Below are positions 27,086 to 36,521 of a stretch of 64,000 bases of DNA, piece by piece. The position numbers were made by a program, and so were the translations under genes. The stretch covers positions 2,914,001-2,978,000 of the forward strand of contig NZ_CP026106.1 in the NCBI RefSeq assembly GCF_002902965.1, in the 5' to 3' direction. Each line of letters begins with the position of its first letter. Position 1 is the first letter of the stretch. The notes beneath the pieces were generated by a model. The model made no database searches and was not told where the DNA came from. It saw only the letters and a program-made list of their open reading frames with translations. The stretch comes from Paraburkholderia hospita (GTDB lineage: Bacteria; Pseudomonadota; Gammaproteobacteria; Burkholderiales; Burkholderiaceae).

Positions 27086-29303
27086 GCACTACAACGTTCA
27101 ATTAGAGGCGGCCGGTCTGCATCGCGTGGATCTGGATGCGCTCGTCGATGCGCGCCATCACGATCCGTTCTCGCAACTCGGCATGCACGAGACGAGCGCT
27201 GGTCCCGTCGTGCGCGTGATGCTGCCGAACGCGGCGCGCGTGTCGGTGATTGCGCGCGACGACGGCAGGCTGCTCGGCGAACTGGAGCAACTGCATCCGG
27301 GCGGCCTGTTCGCGGGTCCCGTCAGCGAAGCCGTGGCGTATCGCTTGCGGATCGACTGGCATGGGTCGGTTCAGGAAATCGAAGACACGTATTCGTTCGG
27401 CCCCGTGCTGGGCGAGGAGCCGTTGCAGCGCGTCGCGTGGGGCGATCCCTACGCGGTGCTCGAATGCCTCGGCTCGCGGCCGTTCACGGCGGACGGCGTG
27501 CCGGGCGTGCGCTTTGCCGTGTGGGCGCCGAATGCGCGGCGCGTGTCGGTGGTGGGCGACTTCAATTCATGGGACGGCCGCCGTCATCCGATGCGGCTGC
27601 GCCATCAGGCCGGCGTGTGGGAACTGTTCGTGCCGCGCATCGGCGCGGGCACGCGCTACAAGTACGAGATGCTGACGCGCGACGGCCATCCGTTGCCGCT
27701 CAAGGCCGACCCTTGCGCGATGCAGACCGAGAGGCCACCCGCGACGGGGTCCGTGGTCGCGCACGTCGACGACGTCGAGCGTTTTCCGTGGACCGACGGA
27801 GACTGGATGCAGACACGCGCGTCGAAGCAGACCGCGCAATCCGCGATCTCGATTTACGAGGTGCATGCGGAATCGTGGCTGCGCGTCGCGGAGGAAGGGC
27901 ATCGCGGGTTGACCTGGTCCGAGCTGGCGGACCGCCTGATTCCATACGCGAAAGAAATGGGCTTCACGCATATCGAGTTCATGCCGATTGCCGAGCATCC
28001 GTTCGGCGGATCGTGGGGTTATCAGCCTTTGGCGCAGTTCGCGCCGTCGGCGCGCTTCGGCACGCCGGAGCAGTTTGCGGGCTTTATCAACCGCGCTCAC
28101 GAGGCGGGGCTCGGCGTGATACTCGACTGGGTGCCTGCGCACTTCCCGAACGATGCACACGGGCTGATCGAGTTCGACGGCACGCCTTTGTATGAGCATG
28201 CGGATCCGCGCGAAGGCTATCACCAGGACTGGAACACGATGATCTACAACCTCGGCCGCAACGAGGTGAGCGCGTTCCTGATTGCATCGGCGCTGGCGTG
28301 GCTGAAGCGCTATCACGTCGATGGCTTGCGGGTGGATGCCGTCGCGTCGATGCTGTACCGCGACTATTCGCGCGCGGCGGGCGAGTGGGTGCCGAACGTG
28401 CATGGCGGGCGCGAGAATCTCGAATCGATTGCGTTTTTGAAGCGGCTGAATCATGAAGTGCAGCATATGCCGGACGTGCATGGCGCGATCACGATCGCGG
28501 AGGAATCGACGGCATGGCCGGGTGTGACGGCGCGCATCGAGGATGGCGGGCTCGGCTTCCAGTTCAAGTGGAACATGGGGTGGATGCACGATACGTTGCA
28601 CTACGTCGAAGAAGACCCGATCAACCGTCGATGGCATCACCACAACATGACGTTCGCGATGGTGTATGCGTATTCCGAGAAGTTCGTGTTGCCGCTTTCG
28701 CACGACGAGGTCGTGCATGGCAAGGGATCGTTACTGGGCAAGATGCCGGGCGACCGCTGGCAGAAGTTTGCGAATCTGCGGGCGTACTTTGCGTTTATGT
28801 GGGCCCATCCGGGCAAGAAGCTGATGTTCATGGGCGGCGAGTTTGGGCAGATGGCCGAGTTCGATCACGATGGGTCGCCGCATTGGCATCTTCTCGATGA
28901 TGAGTTGCACCATGGGGTGCAGCGGCTTGTGCGGGATTTGAACCGGCTTTATCGCGAGGAGCCGGCGTTGCATCGGCTTGATACTGAGCCGGGTGGGTTT
29001 GAGTGGATCATCGGTGACGATAGTGCGAATTCGGTTTTTGCCTGGCGGCGGATGGATGGTGCGGGGCGTGAGCTGATTACGGTTTGCAACTTTACGCCGG
29101 TGCCCCGGCATGGGTATCGGATTGGGATGCCCCGCGCGGGGCGGTGGGTTGAGATCGTTAATTCCGATGCTGGGGTTTATGGTGGGTCTAATGTTGGGAA
29201 CGGTGGTGTCATCTATACAGATGAGGTAGCGGCGCATGGGCGGCCGCAGTCGGCCTCTTTAGTGCTGCCGCCGCTTGGGACTGTTGTGCTGCGGGCGGAT
29301 TGA
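27078..29303 (+). CDS. glgB: 1,4-alpha-glucan branching enzyme
   Basis: Introduces alpha-1,6 branches into the glucan made by GlgE. 741 residues: two N-terminal beta-sandwich (CBM48-like) regions, the second with '[18 protein letters not shown]', then the GH13 barrel with Asp in '[14 protein letters not shown]', Glu in '[11 protein letters not shown]' and Asp in '[12 protein letters not shown]'. Length is standard. The last 400 bases use noticeably more G- and T-ending codons than the rest of the gene. It overlaps the end of treS and is followed by a large inverted-repeat element. Confidence 0.95.
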   Translation: MSEHYNVQLEAAGLHRVDLDALVDARHHDPFSQLGMHETSAGPVVRVMLPNAARVSVIARDDGRLLGELEQLHPGGLFAGPVSEAVAYRLRIDWHGSVQEIEDTYSFGPVLGEEPLQRVAWGDPYAVLECLGSRPFTADGVPGVRFAVWAPNARRVSVVGDFNSWDGRRHPMRLRHQAGVWELFVPRIGAGTRYKYEMLTRDGHPLPLKADPCAMQTERPPATGSVVAHVDDVERFPWTDGDWMQTRASKQTAQSAISIYEVHAESWLRVAEEGHRGLTWSELADRLIPYAKEMGFTHIEFMPIAEHPFGGSWGYQPLAQFAPSARFGTPEQFAGFINRAHEAGLGVILDWVPAHFPNDAHGLIEFDGTPLYEHADPREGYHQDWNTMIYNLGRNEVSAFLIASALAWLKRYHVDGLRVDAVASMLYRDYSRAAGEWVPNVHGGRENLESIAFLKRLNHEVQHMPDVHGAITIAEESTAWPGVTARIEDGGLGFQFKWNMGWMHDTLHYVEEDPINRRWHHHNMTFAMVYAYSEKFVLPLSHDEVVHGKGSLLGKMPGDRWQKFANLRAYFAFMWAHPGKKLMFMGGEFGQMAEFDHDGSPHWHLLDDELHHGVQRLVRDLNRLYREEPALHRLDTEPGGFEWIIGDDSANSVFAWRRMDGAGRELITVCNFTPVPRHGYRIGMPRAGRWVEIVNSDAGVYGGSNVGNGGVIYTDEVAAHGRPQSASLVLPPLGTVVLRAD

Positions 29304-29371
29304 GGTTTTGGGTTTGGGTTTGGTTTTTCTCTGCGAGGCTGGTGAGGTTAGGGTTGGGGTTTTGGTGTTTG

Positions 29372-30032
29372 CGCTGGCATCCGCGTTACGGTGTCTGCCG
29401 TTCATGCGTCGCCCCTGTGCGGGGCGGCACCTACTTTTCTTTGCCGCCGCAAAGAAAAGTAGGCAAAAGAAAGCGGCTAACACCGCCAGTTTTTGTGTCT
29501 GCCTGAGGGCCCCCAAAGGGTCTTACGCTTCATACGGCATTCACGTGACCCACGCTCGTTGCCAACGCTTTCTCTATGCGCCTCACCCGCTTCACGCACC
29601 CACGCATGGGCTAGCGGCAGCGAATGGTTTGCGCCCCCCAGGTGGCAAACTGTGTGTAGGTTGTCCCGTCGTATAGCACGACGCTCTTACAGGGTGGGAC
29701 GCGTGCGCTATCGGTCCGGAGTGAGGCGTGTGGGGCACTTGGGCCGACACACAGTTTGCCACCTGGGCGGCGGTGGAATGTCTGGAACGGCATGCAGTAA
29801 CTGGCGTGCGTGAAGCGGGTGAGGCGCACAGCGAAAGCGTTGGCAACGAACGCGAACAGGAAAGTTGCCGTGTGAAGTGAGGGACCGGTTGGGGTCCCTC
29901 AGGCAGGAAGAAATGTTGGCGGTGTTAGCCGCTTTCTTTTGCCTACTTTTCTTTGCGGCGGCAAAGAAAAGTAGGTGCCGCCCCGCACAGGGGCGACGCT
30001 TGAAGCGCGCTAACTAATCGCGGATGCCAGCG
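29372..30032. repeat. Large composite inverted-repeat element between glgB and glgX
   Basis: Perfect 82-bp inverted repeats stand at 29406-29487 and 29918-29999. Outside them, CGCTGGCATCCGCG (29372-29385) pairs with its complement at 30019-30032. Inside, further matched pairs occur: CTGCCTGAGGG/CCCTCAGGCAG, CGTTGCCAACGCTTTC/GAAAGCGTTGGCAACG, GCGCCTCACCCGCTTCACGC/its complement, and CAGGTGGCAAACTGTGTGT/its near complement. Each 82-bp arm holds its own 14-bp hairpin (29431-29462 on the left) with a 4-base loop. No transposase frame and no clear target duplication are present. From memory, similar arms recur between genes in Paraburkholderia genomes. The right end runs into the open frame of glgX. 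Confidence 0.9.
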
Positions 30033-30122
30033 AAAGCGAAAGCGGCAGCGAAAACGCAAACGCAAAAAACGGAAGCCACCGCAGGAGCAAAAGCAAAACC
30101 AACAACAACGGGAACACTTGCC

Positions 30123-32336
30123 ATGCCGCACGTACTACCAGACAGACTACTCCCGGGCGCCCCGTACCCATTAGGCTCAACTTGGGACGGCTTAGGCGTG
30201 AACTTCGCCGTCTTCTCCGCGAACGCGCAACGCATCGAGCTATGCCTTTTCGAGCCGACAGGCAGGAAAGAACTGAAGCGTTACACGCTGCCAGAGTGCA
30301 CCGACGAGGTATGGCACGGCTACCTGCCGCACGCGCACCCAGGCACGGTATACGCATTCCGGGCCCACGGCCCATATCAACCGCAGCATGGACACCGTTT
30401 CAACCCACACAAGCTCCTGCTAGACCCCTACGCACGAAAACTCATCGGCCAGTTCCGATGGTCGGACGCACTGTTCAGCTACCGCGTGCACTCGAACAGA
30501 ATGGACCTCTCGATCGACCGAAGAGACTCGGCGCCAGCCATGCCCAAGTGCGTGGTCGTCGACGAAGCCTTCGACTGGTCCCACGACACCCGCCCCAACG
30601 TCCCGTGGAACGAAACCGTCATCTACGAAACCCACGTGCGCGGCACATCGATGCTCCGCAAAGACCTGCGCACACCCGAACGCGGCTCGTTCGCCGCACT
30701 CGCATCGCCAGAATTCATCGAGCATCTGCTGAAGCTCGGCGTCACCGCCGTCGAACTGCTGCCCGTCCACGCGTTCCTCAACGACCGCTTTCTCGTCGAG
30801 CGCGGGCTGCGCAACTACTGGGGCTACAACACGGCCGCGTTCTTCGCGCCAGAACCCTCTTATCTGACCGCACACCGGCTCGATGAGATGCGCATCGCCG
30901 TCCGTCAACTGCACGCGGCGGGAATCGAGGTAATACTCGACGTCGTCTACAACCACACGTGCGAAGGCAATGAGATGGGCCCCACCGTGTCGTGGCGCGG
31001 ACTCGATAACGCCAGCTATTACCGCCTCGTTCCAGGCGACGAACGCCATCACATCAACGACACCGGCTGCGGCAACACGCTCAACATGCCCCATCCGCGC
31101 GTGCTGCAAATGGTGATGGATTCACTGCGCTACTGGTCGACCGCGTTCAATATCGACGGCTTTCGTTTCGATCTCGGCGTCACGCTAGGGCGCGAGCATT
31201 CGGGTTTCGATCCCGGCTCGGGTTTCTTCGACGCGCTACGGCAAGATCCCATCCTGTCGCAACGCAAGCTGATTTCCGAGCCGTGGGATATCGGCCCCGG
31301 CGGCTATCAGCTCGGCAATCATCCGCCCGGCATCAGCGAATGGAACGACCGTTTCCGCGATTCGGTGCGCCGTTTCTGGCGCGGCGACGCGGGCATGCGG
31401 CCCGATCTCGCCGCGCGGCTGACGGGATCCGCGGATCTGTTCAACCGGCGCTTTCGCAAGCCGACGGCGTCGGTCAACTTCGTCACGTCGCACGACGGCT
31501 TCACCCTGTCCGATCTCGTCGCGTACTCGCAGAAGCACAACGAGATCAACGGCGAGAACAACAACGACGGCCACAACGAAAATTACAGCTCGAACTGGGG
31601 CGTCGAAGGCCCGACCGACGAGCCCGCGATCTCCGAGGCGCGCGAGCGTGTCTCGCGTTCGCTGATCGCAACGCTGTTCATCGCGCTCGGCACACCAATG
31701 ATGCTCGCCGGCGACGAAATGGGCCGCACCCAGCGCGGCAACAACAACGCGTATTGCCAGGATAACGAAATTTCCTGGATAGATTGGGAACGTGCCGCGC
31801 TCCCACACGGGCGCAAAATGACTATGTTCTTCGCGCGCATCATCGCGCTGCGAAAACAGCATCCGCTGCTGCGCGAAAACCGCTTCCTGTTCGGCGACCG
31901 TGAAGTGCTGCCGGGTCTCTACGACGTCGGCTGGTTCGACGAGCACGGCGAAGCGCTGACCATCGAAGCCTGGCAAGACCCCGAGGGCCGCGCGTTCACG
32001 CTGCGGCGCGCGGGCGCAGGCCTGAATGGAGAAACGGAAGTATTGTTGATGATGTTGAACGCGTCGGGCGCGGCGCTGCGCTTCATGCCTCCGCCGCCGC
32101 ACCTGGAATGGCATGTGCTGCTGGATACGGCGAACCCTGAAGCGCCGCCCGCGCCGCTCGCGACGCCCGACCTGGAAGTGCCCGCGCACAGCATGGTGGT
32201 GCTCGCGGCACAGCCCACGGGCGACGCGGACTGGCAGGCAAGCTGGCGCGCGGGCGCGCAGTACGGACCGCGTTTGTTGACCGCGTTGCCGCCGGACCCG
32301 GGCACGTCGATGCCCGACACGGAGCAGTCGGGTTGA
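30123..32336 (+). CDS. glgX: Glycogen debranching enzyme (isoamylase type)
   Basis: Hydrolyses alpha-1,6 branches, supplying linear maltodextrin to TreY. 737 residues from the ATG at 30123: CBM48 start 'LLPGAPYPLGSTWDGLGVNF', nucleophile Asp in 'GFRFDLGVTLGRE', Glu in 'LISEPWDIGPGGYQLG' and Asp in 'FVTSHDGFTLSDLV'. The frame is open back to an ATG at 30024, which would add 33 Ala/Lys/Thr-rich residues; those first codons belong to the inverted repeat and have no ribosome site, so the later start is preferred. First gene after the repeat, with treZ 90 bases downstream. Confidence 0.93.
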   Translation: MPHVLPDRLLPGAPYPLGSTWDGLGVNFAVFSANAQRIELCLFEPTGRKELKRYTLPECTDEVWHGYLPHAHPGTVYAFRAHGPYQPQHGHRFNPHKLLLDPYARKLIGQFRWSDALFSYRVHSNRMDLSIDRRDSAPAMPKCVVVDEAFDWSHDTRPNVPWNETVIYETHVRGTSMLRKDLRTPERGSFAALASPEFIEHLLKLGVTAVELLPVHAFLNDRFLVERGLRNYWGYNTAAFFAPEPSYLTAHRLDEMRIAVRQLHAAGIEVILDVVYNHTCEGNEMGPTVSWRGLDNASYYRLVPGDERHHINDTGCGNTLNMPHPRVLQMVMDSLRYWSTAFNIDGFRFDLGVTLGREHSGFDPGSGFFDALRQDPILSQRKLISEPWDIGPGGYQLGNHPPGISEWNDRFRDSVRRFWRGDAGMRPDLAARLTGSADLFNRRFRKPTASVNFVTSHDGFTLSDLVAYSQKHNEINGENNNDGHNENYSSNWGVEGPTDEPAISEARERVSRSLIATLFIALGTPMMLAGDEMGRTQRGNNNAYCQDNEISWIDWERAALPHGRKMTMFFARIIALRKQHPLLRENRFLFGDREVLPGLYDVGWFDEHGEALTIEAWQDPEGRAFTLRRAGAGLNGETEVLLMMLNASGAALRFMPPPPHLEWHVLLDTANPEAPPAPLATPDLEVPAHSMVVLAAQPTGDADWQASWRAGAQYGPRLLTALPPDPGTSMPDTEQSG

Positions 32337-32426
32337 CGGCGCGTGCGCCCGATTATCGGCAGCAAGCCCATGCCGGAAGGTCTGCAATGAGTGTGCGTAT
32401 CAACATGCCGACGAATGGTGACAATC

Positions 32427-34328
32427 ATGCATGAACGTCCTATCGACCCTCACGCGCATCATCACGCGCACTGCCTGCCGTTCGGTGCGCAGTTGCTCGG
32501 CGCGGCGAGCGCGAGGCAACGCACGCGCTTTCGCTTGTGGGCGCCGTCGTGCGCGAAGGTGCAGGTGGTCGTCGAAAACGGCGATGGGTCCGGCACGCAC
32601 GACATGAGCGCGACGGGCAACGGCTGGTTCGAAACGGAGATCGGTTGCGGCGCGGGCACGCTGTATCGCTACAAGCTCGACGGCTCGCTGCTGATTCCTG
32701 ACCCCGCATCGCGCTTTCAGCCGCAGGATGTGCACGGCCCGAGCGAAGTGATCGATCCGCGCGCCTACACTTGGGAGCACACGGGCTGGTGCGGCCGGCC
32801 GTGGGAAGAAACGGTGCTGTACGAGCTGCATGTCGGCGCGCTGGGTGGCTACGGCGGAGTGATGAAGCGCCTGCCCGCCATCGCTGAGCTGGGTGTCACC
32901 GCAATCGAACTGATGCCGCTCAACGATTTTCCCGGCACACGCAACTGGGGCTATGACGGCGTGCTGCCCTATGCGCCCGACTCCGCGTACGGGCGTCCCG
33001 ACGACCTGAAAGCGCTGATCGACGCCGCGCACGCGCACGGCCTCGCGGTGTTCCTCGACGTGGTCTACAACCACTTCGGCCCGGACGGCAATTATCTGCA
33101 TCAGTATGCGAAGCCGTTTTTCCGCGAAGGCACGCACACGCCGTGGGGGCCCGCAATCGACTTCGAGCGCGGCGAAGTGTGCGAATTCTTCTGCGACAAC
33201 GCGCTCTACTGGCTCAACGAATATCGCTTCGACGGCTTGCGCCTCGACGCCGTGCACGCAATCGACAACGACGACTGGCTGCGCCGTTTCGCCGATCACG
33301 TGCGCGCGCATGTGCAGCACGGACGTCACGTGCATCTCGTGCTGGAAAACGAGCGCAATACGGCGAACCTGCTCGACAGGCATTTCACCGCGCAATGGAA
33401 CGACGACGCGCACAACACGCTGCACGTGCTGCTGACGGGCGAACACGAAGGCTACTACGCCGCGTATGCTGATCAGCCGATCCAGCGGCTCGCGCGGATA
33501 CTCGGCAGCGGCTTCGGCTATCAGGGCGACCCTTCGCCGATCCACGACGACAAACCGCGCGGCCAGCCGAGCGGCCATTTGCCGCCCACATCGTTCGTGG
33601 CGTTCTTGCAGAACCACGATCAGATCGGCAATCGCGCGATGGGCGAGCGTCTGCGCACGCTGTGCTCCGATGACGCGCTGCGCGCCGCGACGGGTCTGTT
33701 ACTGCTGTCGCCGCAGATTCCGCTGCTGTTCATGGACGAGGAATATGGCTCGAAACAGCCGTTCCTTTTTTTCACCGACTACACCGGCGATCTGGCGAAC
33801 GCCGTGCGCGAAGGACGCCGCAAGGAATTCGCGCGTTTCTCCGCATTCGCCGACGAGAAGCGCCGCGCGCTGATTCCCGATCCGAACGATCCGCAGACGC
33901 TCGCCATGTCGTCGCCGCCTGCTGAGCGGCACGGCGACACGCCTGAAGCGAAGGACGCGCTCGACTGGATGCACTTCTACAAATCCGCGCTCGCCGTGCG
34001 CGCGAAGCTGATCGCGCCGCGCCTGCGTCATGCAAAGGCGCTCGGTGCAACGATCCTCAAGGCAGCCGGCGATCAGGACGCGAACGCGCTAACCGCGCGC
34101 TGGAAACTCGACGACGGCGAGACGCTGTCGATCGTGCTGAATCTCGGCAATGAAGCCGTGCCGCTCGTCGAGCGCCCTGCCGGCAAGGTGATCTTCGAAA
34201 CGCCGCCGCGCGTGCGCGATCGCGTCGACGCGGGCGAGTTGCCGCCAAACGCATTCGTCGCCTGGCTGACCGGCGACGTCAGCGAATATGCCATCGGCCA
34301 CGACGCGCGCAAGCACGTGCAGACCTAA
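32427..34328 (+). CDS. treZ: Malto-oligosyltrehalose trehalohydrolase
   Basis: Releases trehalose from maltooligosyl-trehalose made by TreY. 633 residues: an N-terminal beta-domain with 'TRFRLWAPSCAKVQVVVE', then a GH13 barrel with Asp in '[12 protein letters not shown]', Glu in 'HLVLENERN' and Asp in 'FLQNHDQIGNRA'. The start at 32427 is chosen as a His-rich but family-like N-terminus; an earlier start at 32391 is possible. An AAGGAG at its 3' end serves malQ. Confidence 0.94.
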   Translation: MHERPIDPHAHHHAHCLPFGAQLLGAASARQRTRFRLWAPSCAKVQVVVENGDGSGTHDMSATGNGWFETEIGCGAGTLYRYKLDGSLLIPDPASRFQPQDVHGPSEVIDPRAYTWEHTGWCGRPWEETVLYELHVGALGGYGGVMKRLPAIAELGVTAIELMPLNDFPGTRNWGYDGVLPYAPDSAYGRPDDLKALIDAAHAHGLAVFLDVVYNHFGPDGNYLHQYAKPFFREGTHTPWGPAIDFERGEVCEFFCDNALYWLNEYRFDGLRLDAVHAIDNDDWLRRFADHVRAHVQHGRHVHLVLENERNTANLLDRHFTAQWNDDAHNTLHVLLTGEHEGYYAAYADQPIQRLARILGSGFGYQGDPSPIHDDKPRGQPSGHLPPTSFVAFLQNHDQIGNRAMGERLRTLCSDDALRAATGLLLLSPQIPLLFMDEEYGSKQPFLFFTDYTGDLANAVREGRRKEFARFSAFADEKRRALIPDPNDPQTLAMSSPPAERHGDTPEAKDALDWMHFYKSALAVRAKLIAPRLRHAKALGATILKAAGDQDANALTARWKLDDGETLSIVLNLGNEAVPLVERPAGKVIFETPPRVRDRVDAGELPPNAFVAWLTGDVSEYAIGHDARKHVQT

Positions 34329-34340
34329 GGAGTGACACGC

Positions 34341-36521
34341 GTGGCCACAACCCGACGCCCAGGTATTTCCATCGACGCCCTCGCCGCACGCGCAGGCTTC
34401 GAAGTCGAATGGGAAGACGCGCATCACAACAGGAAGCGCGTGCCCGACAGCACGCTCGCCGCGCTGCTCGAACGCATGGGCCTGCCGTGCGGCAACGCCA
34501 CGCAGATTCGCCAGAGCGCGGGCGCGCTCGAAGCCGAGTTGTCCGGCCGCAAGCTGCCGCCGCTGATGACGGTCGAATGCGGACGCGGTATCGGGTTGCC
34601 CGCCGCCGCGATCAAGGCGGGCAGCCACTACCGGATCGAACTGGAAAACGGCTCGCTGATCGATGGACGCTTCACGGCGCCAAAGGGCGAAGCGGCGCTG
34701 CTGTCGCCCATCGACGAACCTGGCTATCACACGCTCGTGCTCAACGATCACCGGATGACGCTCGCGGTCGCGCCCTCGCGGTGCTATACGGTCACCGACG
34801 CGTGGCGCGCGATGCACGGCGAAGACACGAACGCGCCGCCGTTGTGGGGGATCGCCGCGCAAATTTACGGCTTGCGCCGGATCGGCGACGGTGGCATCGG
34901 CGATTACACGGCGCTGGCCACGCTCGCGATCGAAAGCGCGAAACGCGGCGCGCATGCCCTCGCCGTCAGTCCGACACACGCGATGTTCAGCGCGTTGCCG
35001 GGCTCGTTCAGTCCGTATTCGCCGTCGTCGCGGCTGTGGTTGAACGTCACGCATATCGATCCCGCCGCCGTATTCGGCACGCATGCCGCACAGGCCGCGC
35101 TCGATGCGGCGGGCGGCGCCGACGTCTGGCCGCAACTCGAAACACTGCCGCTGATCGACTGGAAGACGGCGACGCCGCTCAAGCTCAAGGTGCTGCGCGT
35201 GTTGTTCGAGCGTTTCTGCGCGAACGACCGCGCGCAGGACTCGCCGCGCGCGCTGGAATTTCACGGCTTTTGCGAGCGCGGCGGCCGCGCGCTCGAAGAT
35301 CACGCGCGCTTCGAAGCGCTGCATGCGTTCCAGTTGCTGCACAGTGGTGAAGGCTACTGGCGCAAGTGGCCGGATGCGTTGCAGAACCCGCGCAGCCCGG
35401 AAGTCGAAGCGTTTGCGAACGAGCATCGGCATGAAGTCGAGTTTCATCTGTTTCTGCAATGGCTCGCGTCGAAGGGACTGTCGCACGCGCAGCACGCGGC
35501 GCGCGACGCGGGCATGGCGATCGGCCTGATCGCGGATCTCGCCGTCGGCTGCGATAGCGCGGGCTCGCACGCATGGTCGTATCGCGACGACATGCTGCAC
35601 GGCGTGTCCGTCGGCGCGCCGCCCGATCTGTTCAACCAGGCGGGCCAGGCGTGGGGCCTCACCACCTTCTCGCCGCGTGCAATGCGCAATCAGGGCTTCT
35701 CGGCGTTCATCGACATGCTGCGCTCCGCGTTCGCCTGCGCGGGCGGCATCCGCATCGATCACATCCTTGGGCTGCGGCGGCTGTGGCTCGTGCCCGAAGG
35801 CGAGAGCGCGAAAAACGGCGCGTACCTGCGCTATCCGCTCGAAGACATGCTGCGGCTGATTGCGCTCGAATCGTGGCGGCATCGCGCGATCGTGATTGGC
35901 GAAGATCTCGGCACCGTGCCGCCGGGTTTTCGCGAGCGGCTCAGCGAGCATGGCCTGGCCGGTATCCGCGTGCTGTGGTTCGAGCGCACGAGGGACGGCA
36001 AGGGCTTCACGCCGCCCGCCGAATGGGATAGCGGCGCCGTCGGGACGACGACCACGCACGATCTGCCGACCGTCTCCGGCTGGTGGCGCGGCGAGGACAT
36101 CGTGTGGCGCAATCGTATCGGTCAGACGGCACCGCGCGCCGACGGGCGCGATCCTGTCGCGCTCGCGCAGGCTGAACGCGACGATGACCGCGCCGCACTC
36201 TGGCGGGCGTTCCAGCAAGCCGGGGTCGCCGCGCCCGATGTCGATCCGCCGCCGCCCGACGAAGCGCCCGTCGATGAAGCGCTCGCCTTCGTCGCCGCCA
36301 CGCCGTCGCCGCTCGTCACGATTCCGCTCGAAGACCTGCTGGGTCTCGTGGATCAGCCGAACTTACCCGGTTCGATCGACGAGCATCCGAACTGGCGCCG
36401 CCGCGTGATCCAGCCCGTCGAAGCCCTATTTGCCGACGACGCCTTTTGCGACCGCCTGCTCGCCATCCAGCAGGCGCGTACCGACTCAACCTCAGCATCT
36501 TCGTTGTCCGATACGCCATGA
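34341..36521 (+). CDS. malQ: 4-alpha-glucanotransferase (amylomaltase)
   Basis: Transfers glucan segments between maltodextrins, adjusting chain length for TreY and GlgX. 726 residues of the GH77 family: N-terminal extension of the large MalQ class, 'WGIAAQIYGLRRIGDGGIGDY'-type start of the barrel, 'IRIDHILGLRRLW' (nucleophile Asp), 'VIGEDLGTVP' (acid Glu) and 'TTHDLPTVSGWW'. The GTG at 34341 is preferred over GTG 34332 because AAGGAG (34327-34332) would overlap the earlier codon but sits 8 bases before the later one. The stop overlaps the treY start (ATGA). Confidence 0.92.
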   Translation: MATTRRPGISIDALAARAGFEVEWEDAHHNRKRVPDSTLAALLERMGLPCGNATQIRQSAGALEAELSGRKLPPLMTVECGRGIGLPAAAIKAGSHYRIELENGSLIDGRFTAPKGEAALLSPIDEPGYHTLVLNDHRMTLAVAPSRCYTVTDAWRAMHGEDTNAPPLWGIAAQIYGLRRIGDGGIGDYTALATLAIESAKRGAHALAVSPTHAMFSALPGSFSPYSPSSRLWLNVTHIDPAAVFGTHAAQAALDAAGGADVWPQLETLPLIDWKTATPLKLKVLRVLFERFCANDRAQDSPRALEFHGFCERGGRALEDHARFEALHAFQLLHSGEGYWRKWPDALQNPRSPEVEAFANEHRHEVEFHLFLQWLASKGLSHAQHAARDAGMAIGLIADLAVGCDSAGSHAWSYRDDMLHGVSVGAPPDLFNQAGQAWGLTTFSPRAMRNQGFSAFIDMLRSAFACAGGIRIDHILGLRRLWLVPEGESAKNGAYLRYPLEDMLRLIALESWRHRAIVIGEDLGTVPPGFRERLSEHGLAGIRVLWFERTRDGKGFTPPAEWDSGAVGTTTTHDLPTVSGWWRGEDIVWRNRIGQTAPRADGRDPVALAQAERDDDRAALWRAFQQAGVAAPDVDPPPPDEAPVDEALAFVAATPSPLVTIPLEDLLGLVDQPNLPGSIDEHPNWRRRVIQPVEALFADDAFCDRLLAIQQARTDSTSASSLSDTP

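Noticed and set aside
29431..29462. CRISPR repeat
   Set aside because: The hairpin occurs once per arm, with no regular spacers; it is part of the inverted repeat.
29372..30032. Insertion sequence with transposase
   Set aside because: No frame within the element resembles a transposase and no target-site duplication was found; it is classed as a repeat.
30024..30122. Use of the ATG at 30024 as the glgX start
   Set aside because: The extension is low-complexity, lies in the repeat, lacks a ribosome site, and the conserved N-terminus starts at 30123. Kept only as a finding.
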